Source of the DNA: Hymenobacter terricola
GTDB taxonomy: Bacteria > Bacteroidota > Bacteroidia > Cytophagales > Hymenobacteraceae
Assembly (NCBI RefSeq): GCF_017921975.2
Contig: NZ_JAGEMO020000016.1
Coordinates: 124,001-188,000, forward strand
Direction of reading: 5' to 3'
Length of the DNA stretch: 64,000 nucleotides
The position numbers were made by a program, and so were the translations under genes. This document shows positions 1 to 8,270 of the stretch, piece by piece. How positions within the stretch are numbered: position 1 is the first letter of the stretch; each line of letters opens with the position of its first letter. The notes beneath the pieces were generated by a model. The model saw only the letters and a program-made list of their open reading frames with translations. It did no database searches and had not been told where the DNA came from.

Positions 1-92
1 CTGAGCTTGTCGAAGCATCTCTACCGCAGCAGTAATCCAATCATCAGGATTTACTCGCGCGGTAGAGATGCTTCGACAAGCTCAGCATGACG
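1..92. repeat. Dispersed inverted-repeat element, copy 1 (left edge cut by window)
   Basis: The arms at 1-27 and 59-85 are perfect reverse complements (27 bp) around a 31-nt loop, followed by CATGACG. The arm contains GAAGCATCTCTACCGC, the same core found in the elements at 721-825 and 63890-63989. It lies just upstream of hslV and has no coding potential. It resembles a REP/MITE-like non-autonomous element; that class assignment is inference. Confidence 0.8.
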
Positions 93-156
93 TTCTTTTT
101 CATTTAATGCCCGCCACCATCCCCGCTGGGAATAGCCGTTGTATTTTTGCGGCCTT

Positions 157-699
157 ATGCAAGCAAAAATCCGTTCTACTACCGTTCTCGGCGTTCGCCA
201 CAACGGTGAGATTGCCGTTGGGGCCGATGGCCAGGCCACCATGGACAAGCACGTTGCCAAAAGCAACGTTCGCAAAATCCGCAAGCTGCAGGATGGCAAA
301 GTCGTGACCGGGTTCGCCGGCTCCACGGCCGATGCTTTTATGCTGCTCGATAAGTTCGATGAGAAGCTAACCAGCTACGGCGGCAACCTCAAGCGCGCCG
401 CCATCGAGCTGGCCAAGGACTGGCGCAAAGACCAGTACCTGCGCAAGCTGGAAGCCATGATGGTGGTGGCCGATAAGGACGAGCTACTCATCCTGAGCGG
501 CACCGGCGACGTACTGGAGCCCGATTCCGACGTGGCTGCCATTGGCTCCGGCGCGATGTATGCCCAGGCCGCCGCTTTGGCTTTGAAGAAGCACGCGCCC
601 CACCTCACCGCCCGCCAGATGGTGGAAGAAGGCCTGCACATCGCGGCCGATATCTGCATTTACACCAATCATAATTTGATGATTGAGTCGCCGACGTAG
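157..699 (+). CDS. hslV: ATP-dependent protease peptidase subunit HslV (ClpQ)
   Basis: This is the proteolytic subunit of the HslUV (ClpYQ) cytoplasmic protease, an N-terminal-nucleophile threonine peptidase of the proteasome beta fold. The 180-residue product has a short propeptide (MQAKIRS) before TTVLGV, so the nucleophile is Thr8 after processing. Family landmarks follow: VGADGQATM, HVAKSNVRK with the conserved Lys, GFAGSTADAF, ELAKDWR, LRKLEAM, GSGAMYAQAAALAL and a C-terminal AADICIYTN. The length matches the family (about 175-180). The ATG at 157 is preferred over the upstream TTG at 139 because it leaves the usual very short propeptide. The ATPase partner HslU is not in this window. 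Dispersed palindromes flank the gene on both sides. Confidence 0.95.
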   Translation: MQAKIRSTTVLGVRHNGEIAVGADGQATMDKHVAKSNVRKIRKLQDGKVVTGFAGSTADAFMLLDKFDEKLTSYGGNLKRAAIELAKDWRKDQYLRKLEAMMVVADKDELLILSGTGDVLEPDSDVAAIGSGAMYAQAAALALKKHAPHLTARQMVEEGLHIAADICIYTNHNLMIESPT

Positions 700-720
700 G
701 CCGGCATTGAATAAAACCAG

Positions 721-825
721 CACGTCATGCCGAGCGTAGCCGAGGCATCTCTACCGTGTAACTAAATCCTGATAATTGGATTACTCCTGCGGTAGAGATG
801 CTTCGGCTACGCTCAGCATGACGTG
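721..825. repeat. Dispersed inverted-repeat element, copy 2
   Basis: Arms at 721-756 and 790-825 (36 nt each) pair with two mismatches that would still be G-U pairs in RNA. The loop is 33 nt. The outer end is CACGTCATGC and the inner end GCATCTCTACCG, as in copies 1 and 3. It sits between hslV and the next gene and could form a hairpin in transcripts from either strand. Confidence 0.85.
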
Positions 826-870
826 CTGTTTGTCTTACTTACTAAACAAAAACAACCCAATTCCCCCGAA

Positions 871-1842
871 ATGCAAGTTTCCAATTTCCTCCGCCACCAT
901 TACCGTCACTTCAATGCCGCTGCCCTCATCGACGCGGCCGATGGCTACAACAAGCACCTCGCCGATGGCGGCAAAATGATGATTACCCTGGCCGGGGCCA
1001 TGAGCACCGCCGAGCTGGGCATCCAGCTGGCCGAGCTCATTCGGCAGGACAAGGTGCAAATCATCAGCTGCACCGGGGCCAACCTGGAGGAGGACATCTT
1101 CAACCTGGTGGCCCATGACTTTTATGAGCGCGTGCCCAACTACCGCGACCTCACGCCCGCCGACGAGCAGGCCCTGCTGGAGCGCCACATGAACCGCGTG
1201 ACCGATACCTGCATCCCCGAGGAAGAGGCCATGCGCCGCCTCGAGCACGTCGTGCTCAAGTTCTGGGAGAAGGCCGATGCCGAGGGCAAGTCGTATTTCC
1301 CCCACGAGTTTTTCTACCAGATTCTGCTCTCGGGCGAGCTGGAGCAGTACTACCAGATTGACCCCAAAGACTCCTGGATGCTGGCGGCGGCCGAGAAAAA
1401 CCTGCCCATCATCTGCCCTGGCTGGGAAGACAGCACGCTCGGCAACATCTTCGCGGGCCACGTTATTTCGGGCGATGTGAAGAACGTGCACACCATGCGC
1501 ACGGGCATCCAGTACATGATTTACCTAGCCGACTGGTACACCCAGCAGGCCACCGACGAGAGCAAAGTGGGCTTCTTCCAGATTGGTGGTGGCATTGCCG
1601 GCGACTTCCCCATCTGCGTGGTGCCCATGCTGCACCAGGACCTGGGCCGCACCAGCGTGCCGCTGTGGGGCTACTTCTGCCAGATTTCGGACTCCACCAC
1701 CAGCTACGGCAGCTACTCCGGCGCCGTGCCGAACGAGAAAATCACCTGGGGCAAGCTGGGCGAGAAAACCCCGAAATTCATCATCGAAAGCGACGCGACC
1801 ATTGTCGCGCCGCTGGTGTTTGCCATCGTGCTGGGGCAGTAG
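871..1842 (+). CDS. Deoxyhypusine synthase family protein
   Basis: This 323-residue protein belongs to the deoxyhypusine synthase family (NAD-dependent 4-aminobutyl transfer from spermidine). Bacteria lack the eukaryotic eIF5A substrate, and bacterial relatives can act as homospermidine synthases, so the real acceptor is unknown. Visible landmarks are MITLAGAMSTAELG near residue 35, ISCTGANLEEDIFN, PIICPGWEDSTLGN and ITWGKLGEK near the C-terminus, where Lys295 matches the catalytic lysine of the family. The start at ATG 871 (MQVSNFLRHHYRHF) is chosen over an upstream GTG inside the palindromic repeat. Transcription probably ends in the strong hairpins that follow the stop. No polyamine genes are adjacent. 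Confidence 0.85.
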   Translation: MQVSNFLRHHYRHFNAAALIDAADGYNKHLADGGKMMITLAGAMSTAELGIQLAELIRQDKVQIISCTGANLEEDIFNLVAHDFYERVPNYRDLTPADEQALLERHMNRVTDTCIPEEEAMRRLEHVVLKFWEKADAEGKSYFPHEFFYQILLSGELEQYYQIDPKDSWMLAAAEKNLPIICPGWEDSTLGNIFAGHVISGDVKNVHTMRTGIQYMIYLADWYTQQATDESKVGFFQIGGGIAGDFPICVVPMLHQDLGRTSVPLWGYFCQISDSTTSYGSYSGAVPNEKITWGKLGEKTPKFIIESDATIVAPLVFAIVLGQ

Positions 1843-1948
1843 TTAAGTAGTCGGGCAGAAGTAAGCGTCTATTTGGCGCATACTCTGGTCAGACCGCCTG
1901 GGGCGGTCAGACCAGAGTATGCGCTTACTTCTGCCCGACTACTTAACT
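1841..1948. repeat. Very long nested hairpin overlapping the stop of the upstream gene
   Basis: Two nested perfect arms are visible: an outer 27-bp arm (1841-1867 with 1922-1948) and an inner 23-bp arm (1876-1898 with 1902-1924) with a 3-nt loop. Only 8 nt (1868-1875) bulge on one side. The outer left arm begins in the TAG stop codon. The arms share GCGC at 1921-1924. No other copy is seen in this window. Confidence 0.85.
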
Positions 1949-1951
1949 GCG

Positions 1952-2008
1952 CTGAAAAAGCCAAAGAGCCTGCCGCTTCATCAGCGGCAGGCTCTTTGGC
2001 TTTTTCAG
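1952..2008. terminator. Bidirectional intrinsic terminator between convergent genes
   Basis: A perfect 26-bp stem (1952-1977 with 1983-2008) has a 5-nt loop. The base carries A5 on one side and T5 on the other, so it can terminate in both directions. It lies between the plus-strand deoxyhypusine-synthase-like gene and the minus-strand gene ending at 2033. Confidence 0.85.
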
Positions 2009-2032
2009 GCATTGGCGGCTGGCGGCCGGCGG

Positions 2033-2725
2033 CTACACTTTCGGCGGCCCCGGCTTGGTGGGCTGGGCGAAAATGCCGGGGTCATACAGCGCCTTCACGT
2101 CGTCGGGCGCATCGATGTGCAGCTTGATTTGGTCCAGCAGGTTGAGCTTGAGCTGGCGGGCGGCGGCTTGGCGCAGCTTCTTTTCGGCTTTGCTGTCGCC
2201 CTGCACGGCGCCTTTGCTTTCGCCCTGAAGCTGGCGGTCGGCGTCGTAGTCCTGCTTGAACTTGGCGGCCTTTTGGGCCAGGTCCTCGCCCAGGGCGTCC
2301 TGGTAGGTGGCGGTGAGGGTGGCCACGCGGTCGAGCAGCGTGGGCAGGGTGAGCAGGCTGGCGCCGCTGTATTCGGAGCGGCCCTTGGGCAGGAAGAGGG
2401 TGAGGGCGGCGGCATCGGGGGCTTTGCGGCCGAAAATGTAGGCCACGTCCACCAGCAGCTCTTCCCGGGCGAAGAGCTTGAAGGCGGCCAGTAGTTTTCC
2501 CACCGCGTCGGTGTTGCCCAGGCGCTCGCCCACGTTCACGTCCTGCGTGCCCAGAAAGGTGGCGTAGCCATCGTGCAGGGGCTGCAGGGCGGCAATCATG
2601 CCCGTGTAGAGGCCGTCTTTGTTCTGGCCGCTCATGCGGGTGAGGTTGCCCGCCATGAGGTCGCGAAAGGCTTCGCGGGCCAGGTTTTTGGAGTAGAATG
2701 GGTTTTTGAGGAACGGCAGGAACAT
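2033..2725 (-). CDS. Uncharacterised 230-residue protein, helix- and charge-rich C-terminus
   Basis: The family is not recognised. The protein begins MFLPFLKNPFYSKN and has no signal peptide or membrane helix. The first 150 residues look like a helical globular domain (ELLVDVAYIFGRKAPDAAALTLFLPKGR). Residues about 150-210 are rich in Lys, Gln and Asp (LAQKAAKFKQDYDADR, SKAEKKLRQAAARQLK) and probably form an amphipathic or coiled helix. The C-terminus is Pro-rich. Base composition matches its neighbours. It converges on the preceding plus-strand gene across two hairpins and is followed upstream by a tandem repeat tract. Coding is supported by the long uninterrupted frame and plausible composition; the function is unknown. 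Confidence 0.7.
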   Translation of the reverse strand: MFLPFLKNPFYSKNLAREAFRDLMAGNLTRMSGQNKDGLYTGMIAALQPLHDGYATFLGTQDVNVGERLGNTDAVGKLLAAFKLFAREELLVDVAYIFGRKAPDAAALTLFLPKGRSEYSGASLLTLPTLLDRVATLTATYQDALGEDLAQKAAKFKQDYDADRQLQGESKGAVQGDSKAEKKLRQAAARQLKLNLLDQIKLHIDAPDDVKALYDPGIFAQPTKPGPPKV

Positions 2726-2842
2726 GAGGAGAATGGGATAAGTGAATGGTGAGCCGGTAAGGTAGGTAAACTATCACTCCCTCATAAGCTCAACGCTTCA
2801 CGGCCGGCCAGTGTCAGCCCATTTTTGCCATCCAACTGCCCC

Positions 2843-3023
2843 TCCAAACGGTTGGATGGCGGGTTTTAGCCCCAAATGTTCTTTCCAAACGGTTGGACGG
2901 TCGGTTTTAGCCCCAAATGTTCTTTCCAAACGGTTGGATGGTCGGTTTTGGGCCTAAATGCTTCTTCCAAACGTTTGGATGGTCGGCGGTGGGCTTAAAG
3001 GTCCTTTCCAAACGTTAGGATGG
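2843..3023. repeat. 41-bp tandem repeat, five copies with a palindromic core
   Basis: The core TCCAAACGGTTGGATGG recurs at 2843, 2884, 2925, 2966 and 3007, exactly 41 bp apart each time; the last copy is diverged. CCAAACGGTTGG (or CCAAACGTTTGG) is itself a palindrome. The spacer part (for example GTCGGTTTTAGCCCCAAATG) is repeated as well, so this is a true tandem array, not a CRISPR array with unique spacers. It has no coding potential. Confidence 0.9.
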
Positions 3024-3087
3024 CCCCAGTAAAGCCCAACCCCTGCCTTCCCGGAGTTGGGAGGGCAGGGGTTGGGCTTTACTGGGG
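3024..3087. repeat. 24-bp inverted repeat (hairpin) next to the tandem array
   Basis: Perfect 24-bp arms at 3024-3047 and 3064-3087 enclose a 16-nt loop. It directly follows the 41-bp array and precedes the transposase remnant. It may act as a terminator for HHK-A transcripts on the minus strand, although no long T-run follows the stem. Confidence 0.75.
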
Positions 3088-3109
3088 GCACCAGAGCGGT
3101 TCTTCGGTC

Positions 3110-3253
3110 GATGTACGGCTGCAGAAACGCAAAATAGCGAAGCCCCGGCAAGGCGGAAGCAACGTGCCGCATTCCCAAAAAGCGGCTGGCCGTTTCGTCG
3201 TAGCGGCCAGCCATGCGGCGGCCCTGTTGGAGCCGACTAAAAAGCCGTTCCTC
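3110..3253 (-). pseudogene. C-terminal remnant of an IS5-type transposase
   Basis: On the minus strand this stretch reads FSRLQQGRRMAGRYDETASRF and then LGMRHVASALPGLRYF. That is the typical C-terminal end of IS5-family DDE transposases (F.RLK..RR.ATRYDK.A.SFLG..HLA). Only about 45 residues remain, and there is no N-terminus or DDE core. It overlaps the last codons of HHK-A in another frame, so the insertion probably replaced the kinase's original 3' end. Confidence 0.6.
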
Positions 3254-6200
3254 GTTCCCCGGCTCGGCCAGCGCCGAAGCGACGGGTTTCCACCTCGGCG
3301 AGCATTGCCACAATCACCGCGTCCAGCACGTGGTCGGCCGCTTCGACCAGCGGCTGCAAGTCATCGTAGGAAAAGGGCTCCGGCCAGCCCTGGACGGCAT
3401 CCAGCAGGGGCAGGGCGGCCTGAATCTGCAGCTGCCGCAGGCTGGGCCTCAGCTGGTGGGCCGCGGCTTGCAGCCCGGTCAGGCTGCCCACGGCCAGGGC
3501 GCTGTGCAGGTCGCGCAAGGCAGTGCGGGTGCTGGCGATGAAGGTTTGCAGCATGGTGATGACGAACTGCTGGTTGCCCCGGCCCATGCGCAGCAGGACG
3601 TCAATGTTGTACAGCGGGGGCGCGGGGCCTGCGCTCAACGGCAGCACCGGGCTCCCGCCGGCTGCTTCGGCCTTGTGGAGGGGCCGCAGCAGCCAGTCGC
3701 CCAGCAGTTGCAACAGCTCATCCTCGTAAAACGGCTTGGTCAGGTAATCGTCCATGCCCGCGGCCAGGCATTTTTCTTTCTCGCCGCTGATGGCCGAGGC
3801 CGTGAGGGCGATGATGGGCGTGGTGACCCGCAGCTGCTGGCGCAGGTAGCGGGTGGCCTCGAAGCCGTCCATCACGGGCATCTGCATGTCCATCAGAATC
3901 AGGTCGAACGACTGGTTTCGCACGCATTCGATGGCCGCCGCGCCGTTTTCCGCCTCGGTTACGTCGAGGTGCGCGTTCAGCAAGCAGGTCTTGGCCAGCA
4001 GCATGTTGTATTCGTTGTCTTCGACCAGCAGCACGCGCTTGCCCCGCAGCTCCCGGGCGTTGGGGCGGGTGGCGGGCCGGCGCTGCGGCAGGTCGTCGAC
4101 CGTGCCAATGGGCAGCGACAGGGAGAACTGAATGGTGGTGCCCTCGTTCTTCTCGCTCTCAATCACGATTTCGCTGCCCATCAGCCGGGCCAGGCGGCGG
4201 CAGATGCTCAGGCCCAGGCCCGTGCCGCCAAACTCGCGGGTGATGGAGGCATCCTCCTGGCTGAACTCGGTAAAAATCTGCTTCAGGTAGGCCGCGTCGA
4301 TGCCGATGCCCGTGTCGCGCACCACGAAGGCGAGCTCCACCGCGCCGGCGTGAAAGCACACCACGTCGCACTCGATGGCAACTTCCCCTTTGGGGGTGAA
4401 CTTGACGGCGTTGCCGGCCAGGTTGAGCAGAATCTGGGTGATGCGGTGCGGGTCGCCGAGCACCACGTCGGGCACGCGCGGGCTCACCCGGATGAGCAGG
4501 CCCAGGCCCTTTTCCTCGGCTTTGTAGAGCAGGGTTTTCTCGACCTGGGCGCAGAGGCGGGGCACGTTGAAGCCCACCTGCTCGATGCTCATCCGGCCGG
4601 CGTCGAGCTTGGACAGGTCCAGGATGTCGTTGATGATGACGAGCAGGTTCTGGGCCGAGGTGGTGATGGCGTGCAGGTAGTTGCTCTGGCGGGTGGCCAG
4701 CGGGGTTTTGGCCAGCAGCTGGCTCATGCCCAGGATGGCGTTCATGGGCGTGCGGATTTCGTGGCTCATGTTGGCCAGAAACAATTCCTTGGCCCGGGTG
4801 GATAGTTCGGCCTGCTGCTTGGCTTCGCGCAGGTTCTGCTCCAGCTCCTTCTGGTGCGTGATGTCGAGAATGATGCCGATGCTGCCCGTCACCACCCGGT
4901 GCTGGTCGTAGAGCGGGGAGGCGCTGTTGAAGAGCCACTTCGTTTCGCCGTCCTTGGTCACGATGGGCAACTCGTAGGAGCTGCTCACGCCATGGGGGCG
5001 CAGCGCAATGTGCTCGTGCAGATGCGACCGATTGCCAGGGGCCAACAGCCGGGCCGGCAGCGGGCGGCCCAGCAGCTCGTCACGGGTGTAGCCGATGGTG
5101 CGGCAAAAGTTGGGGTTGGCGTAGAGCACGCGTTTTTCCAGGTCCATTTCCACCAGCCCGAGCTGCATGTTGTCGATGATGGTGCGGTATTTCTCCTCCC
5201 GCATGCGCAGGCTGCGCTCGGCATTGTAGCTCTCGGTGATGTCCTCAAACGTCCAGAGAAAGCCAATATCCGCGTCAGCGTTGCGCACCGGCACGAAAGC
5301 CCGCTCGACTACGCGGCCGTCGTGCAGCCAGAATCGGTCGGGGCGGGCTTCTGCCCGGCGGGCTACCAGCACGGCCATGTCCAGGGCTTCCCCGCTAATC
5401 GGCGCGGCCACGCACTGCCGCATCCGGTCCTCCAGCACGAAATAGTCGGTCCCAATGAAGTCTTCGGGCGACGTATTCAGGCCGAATAGCCGGCAGAAGG
5501 AATTGTTGGTGAGCACCACCCGGCCGTTTTCATCCACCAGCAACACGCCGCCCTTCAGCTGCTGGATGGTGGTAGCCAGGCGCAGGGTGGTCATGTCGAG
5601 GGCCAGCTGCGCCTGGCGGCGAATCGACACATCGGCGCTAAAGCCCGTGAACACCAGCGGCCGGCCCTGCGCGTCGCGCTCGGTCACCAGGCCCCGGTTC
5701 AATACCCATTTGTAGCTCCCATCGCGGCAGCGCAGGCGGTACTCGCAGGAAAACAGCTCCTTTTCGCCGCGCTGGCAGGCCACCCAGGCCTGCCGCACGG
5801 CGGCGGCATCGTCCGGATGCGTGGAGTCCAGCAGGCTGGCGTGTTCGTCAAGAAACTCCTGGCCGGCATAGCCCATCATGGTCTTGCACTCGGGCGAGAT
5901 GCGCATGCGGTTGGTGCCGAAGTGGTATTCCCAGCTGCCCACGCCCAGCTCTTCCATCAGCAGCACCCCGCGCACGTCCCGCAGGCGATTTTCCTCCGCC
6001 GCCTGCCGGCTCAGGGTGATGTCCTCCAGGCTGCCGCTGTACATGACCCCGGCGGCATCCTGGCCCGAGGCCACCGAGGTGCTGCGGCACCAGCGCAGCG
6101 GCTGGCCGGGCACAACAAGGCGGAATTCCACGTTCACGGGGGCGCCGGCGGCCACCGTGGCGGCCACTGCGGCATCGCTGGCCGTCAGGTCATCGGGGTG

Positions 6201-6512
6201 AATAAAGCGGCCCAGCTGCTGGATGTCGGCAATCCCAAAAATCTCCTGCAGCTTGGGACTGCAATACACGATTTTTCGGGGCCCATCTTTCGGCTGGTAC
6301 CCCCGGAAGACGACGCAGGGCACCTGGGCGGCAAAATCGGCGAGCTGGGTTTCGGACAGGGCGGGTTCCGGCTCGGGAAGCGCCACCGGACGGACCCCGA
6401 CGAGGCCCCCCCCGGCCGTGGCGGCGGCCAGCCGGGCGCGCAGCTCCCGGTTTTCGGACTCGCGCTGGTGCAGCGTGTGTTCGAGCAAGGCACGGGTAAG
6501 CTTGGCGGGCAT
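3237..6512 (-). CDS. Multi-PAS hybrid histidine kinase with receiver and Hpt-like domains (HHK-A)
   Basis: This is a cytoplasmic hybrid sensor kinase of 1091 residues. The domain order is a short N-terminal coiled segment, four PAS domains (about residues 55-570), HisKA with phospho-acceptor His584 in [10 protein letters not shown], HATPase ([21 protein letters not shown]), receiver with Asp875 in LMDMQMPVMDG and a Lys in TKPF, and a C-terminal Hpt-like helix with AAHQLRPSLRQLQ. The start MPAKLTRALLEHTLHQ at 6512 aligns with HHK-B; an upstream start would add 22 unrelated residues. The kinase core is almost identical to HHK-B at 56.0-56.7 kb. The last residues (AGRAGERGTAF) run into the IS5 remnant and differ from HHK-B, so the C-terminus is probably altered. 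The signal is unknown. Confidence 0.9.
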   Translation of the reverse strand: MPAKLTRALLEHTLHQRESENRELRARLAAATAGGGLVGVRPVALPEPEPALSETQLADFAAQVPCVVFRGYQPKDGPRKIVYCSPKLQEIFGIADIQQLGRFIHPDDLTASDAAVAATVAAGAPVNVEFRLVVPGQPLRWCRSTSVASGQDAAGVMYSGSLEDITLSRQAAEENRLRDVRGVLLMEELGVGSWEYHFGTNRMRISPECKTMMGYAGQEFLDEHASLLDSTHPDDAAAVRQAWVACQRGEKELFSCEYRLRCRDGSYKWVLNRGLVTERDAQGRPLVFTGFSADVSIRRQAQLALDMTTLRLATTIQQLKGGVLLVDENGRVVLTNNSFCRLFGLNTSPEDFIGTDYFVLEDRMRQCVAAPISGEALDMAVLVARRAEARPDRFWLHDGRVVERAFVPVRNADADIGFLWTFEDITESYNAERSLRMREEKYRTIIDNMQLGLVEMDLEKRVLYANPNFCRTIGYTRDELLGRPLPARLLAPGNRSHLHEHIALRPHGVSSSYELPIVTKDGETKWLFNSASPLYDQHRVVTGSIGIILDITHQKELEQNLREAKQQAELSTRAKELFLANMSHEIRTPMNAILGMSQLLAKTPLATRQSNYLHAITTSAQNLLVIINDILDLSKLDAGRMSIEQVGFNVPRLCAQVEKTLLYKAEEKGLGLLIRVSPRVPDVVLGDPHRITQILLNLAGNAVKFTPKGEVAIECDVVCFHAGAVELAFVVRDTGIGIDAAYLKQIFTEFSQEDASITREFGGTGLGLSICRRLARLMGSEIVIESEKNEGTTIQFSLSLPIGTVDDLPQRRPATRPNARELRGKRVLLVEDNEYNMLLAKTCLLNAHLDVTEAENGAAAIECVRNQSFDLILMDMQMPVMDGFEATRYLRQQLRVTTPIIALTASAISGEKEKCLAAGMDDYLTKPFYEDELLQLLGDWLLRPLHKAEAAGGSPVLPLSAGPAPPLYNIDVLLRMGRGNQQFVITMLQTFIASTRTALRDLHSALAVGSLTGLQAAAHQLRPSLRQLQIQAALPLLDAVQGWPEPFSYDDLQPLVEAADHVLDAVIVAMLAEVETRRFGAGRAGERGTAF
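4080..4790. repeat. Near-identical inverted copy of the HHK-B kinase core
   Basis: The reverse complement of this stretch matches 56018-56720 almost base for base. For example, 60 bases compared in the HisKA/HATPase linker differ at a single position. The flanking PAS and receiver-coding parts are clearly more diverged. The two copies are in opposite orientation, which suggests recent gene conversion or recombination between the paralogues. Confidence 0.8.
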
Positions 6513-6669
6513 GTGAGCTGGCGGAAAAGATGAGGGTAGCGGGCGCGCCCTTTGCGGGCAAAATGACCGGCCCGCCACCGCCCCGGAGAATCGGGGATGG
6601 GCCGGGCGGCCTTTCTCCCCCAGGGCAAGGGCAAGATACGGTGTGGCGGGCCCGCGGCGGCCCGCCCGC

Positions 6670-7060
6670 GGCGCAGCAGCTTCCGCCGCTTGGCATACAG
6701 CTCGGCTTCCCCGAAGGGCCTGGCCAGGCAGTCGTTCATGCCGGCGGCACGGCAGCGCTCATGGTCGGCGTGGAAGGCGTTGGCCGTGAGCGCCAGCATG
6801 GGAATATTGGCCTGCGCCGCCACCGGATGCGCCCGCATCAGGGCCATGGCCTCCAGCCCGTTCATGCCGGGCATTTGAATGGCCATCAGCACCAGGTCGA
6901 AGGGCTGCTGGGCAAACCGGGCCACCCCGCTGGCGCCGTCCACGGCTTCCGCGACCACCACGCCCCAGGCCTGCATGGTGCGCCGGGCCACGAGGCGGTT
7001 GATGTCGTTGCCCTCCACCAGCAGCACCCGCGCGCCGGCCAGCACGCCGGTGTCGAGTTC
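6670..7060 (-). pseudogene. Orphan receiver-domain remnant with all key residues lost
   Basis: The minus strand encodes a near copy of the C-terminal receiver of the hybrid kinase at 31336-34053, from LDTGVLAGARVLLVEGN to RKLLRR. The acidic-pocket motif VEDN reads VEGN, the phospho-acceptor LMDIQMP reads LMAIQMP, and the conserved CLAKPF reads CLARPF. All three functional positions are therefore substituted. There is no own start or stop: the frame enters from inside the BLUF gene and runs on into HHK-A in the wrong frame. It is most simply the 3' remnant of a deleted hybrid kinase gene. Confidence 0.75.
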
Positions 7061-7103
7061 CTCGGAAGCAGCGTCCGGCGCGGCCCCAGTCGGCTCCCTC
7101 TGG

Positions 7104-7688
7104 CTAGTCGAGAAATGCCTGGAGGAGTGCCTGGAGGCGTTTATTGACAATGGCCAGGCCTGGCGGGGGCTGTTGCCCCTCAATCGCGCCGAGCACGCGT
7201 TCCACTTCGGGGCCTTCCACCACGCCAAAGTCCATGCTCCACTCCGCAAACTGGCGCGCCGGCATCAGGCCTTCGCTCACCGTCTCCACCCGCGTGTGCC
7301 GGGGGTCCTGTTCAATCCTGGCGTACAGGGCCCGCACGGCTTCCTCCGGCCCTTCAATGGCCTGCACAAACATGCCTTCGCTGTAGAGCAGCATGCCCGA
7401 AACCGCCAACCGGGCGTTTTCCGGGCGCGCCTGGGCCAGCAGCTCCTGAAGCTGCCCCGCGCTGAAGTGGCGCGTGGCGCGGCTGCGGTACAGCACCCGG
7501 TATATGCTGGTACTGAGCAGGGCAGCCACCTGCGCGATACTCAGCTCGCCCCTTTGGTGACGGGCCAGCAGCAACTGGGCGTAGCGGTGCGAAGCCGGCC
7601 GCGGAATGTTGGCCGTGAGGGCCACAATCCAGGCCACGGCGCGTTGACGTTGGGTTTCGGTTTCGGCATCGGTGAGTGGAGTATCCAT
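7104..7688 (-). CDS. BLUF-domain blue-light sensor protein
   Basis: This 194-residue protein has a BLUF (FAD-binding blue-light) domain at about residues 60-155. The key photochemical residues are present with canonical spacing: Tyr67 (YRVLYRS), Asn91 (ARPEN) and Gln109 (FVQAIEG), followed by RHTRVETV and EWSMDFG with the Trp/Met switch positions. The usual GITG reads AVSG. An extra 60-residue N-terminus and a 35-residue tail contain no recognised output domain, so it is a short BLUF protein likely to act by protein contact. The ATG at 7688 is the only good start. A dead receiver remnant lies immediately downstream, hinting that a light-regulated kinase once neighboured it. Confidence 0.9.
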   Translation of the reverse strand: MDTPLTDAETETQRQRAVAWIVALTANIPRPASHRYAQLLLARHQRGELSIAQVAALLSTSIYRVLYRSRATRHFSAGQLQELLAQARPENARLAVSGMLLYSEGMFVQAIEGPEEAVRALYARIEQDPRHTRVETVSEGLMPARQFAEWSMDFGVVEGPEVERVLGAIEGQQPPPGLAIVNKRLQALLQAFLD

Positions 7689-8270
7689 GCGCAGCGGCGG
7701 GGAACAGGGGATGAAATAAATTAAAAGGAGCAGGGAATCGGCTCGGCTTACCTTGGGGCATCAGGCACTTTCCGGTACCCCGGCGACTCGCCTGCGGCCC
7801 GCTGGGATGGGGGCGTACAGACCGGAGAAGAAAAGGCGGGCTTTTTCGGGGCTCAGTAGCGGGCACCATCTGCCAGGCGTGTTTTTTGGGATTTCGTGGG
7901 CCGGGCGTTTCGTTTGGCTGGCACCAAGCCAAGGCAATGCCAGAACATGCAGGATAATTATTTATCTGAAAATCAAACAATTAATGTTGTTTATTAACTG
8001 CAAAGAGCCCTGATTTTAGAAAACCTTTCCAAAAAGCAGATTGTCCCTGCCCGGTCCAGCCGGTAGCGGGCCGTTCCGCGGGGCAGAACGGGCGGGACCG
8101 ACTGCTCAATTCCGGGGTAGGGGAAGAGCCGAATGGCCCTCGGGCGCATTTGAGAGGGCTGGAAAAGCCCGGCGACCCCCATCGGAATGCCCTGCTGCCG
8201 GCCGGCATGCTGACACCACCTCCGCTCTCCGGCCGGCCTTATTCGATTAACCACATTGCCCAAATCGCGG
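7689..8270. other. Intergenic region between divergent BLUF and giant protein A genes
   Basis: No supportable gene is seen. The stretch at about 7950-8040 is AT-rich relative to its surroundings and may hold the BLUF promoter. A TGGCAC at 7919 has no GC element at the right distance. The promoter of giant protein A begins at 8271 and is listed separately. Confidence 0.6.

Noticed and set aside
2843..3023. Regular 41-bp units considered as a CRISPR array.
   Set aside because: Spacer parts are also repeated and no cas genes are near; it is a plain tandem repeat.
7919..7936. TGGCAC motif in the giant protein A intergenic region.
   Set aside because: The nearest GC falls 14 bp, not 12 bp, from the GG, and it is far from any enhancer element.
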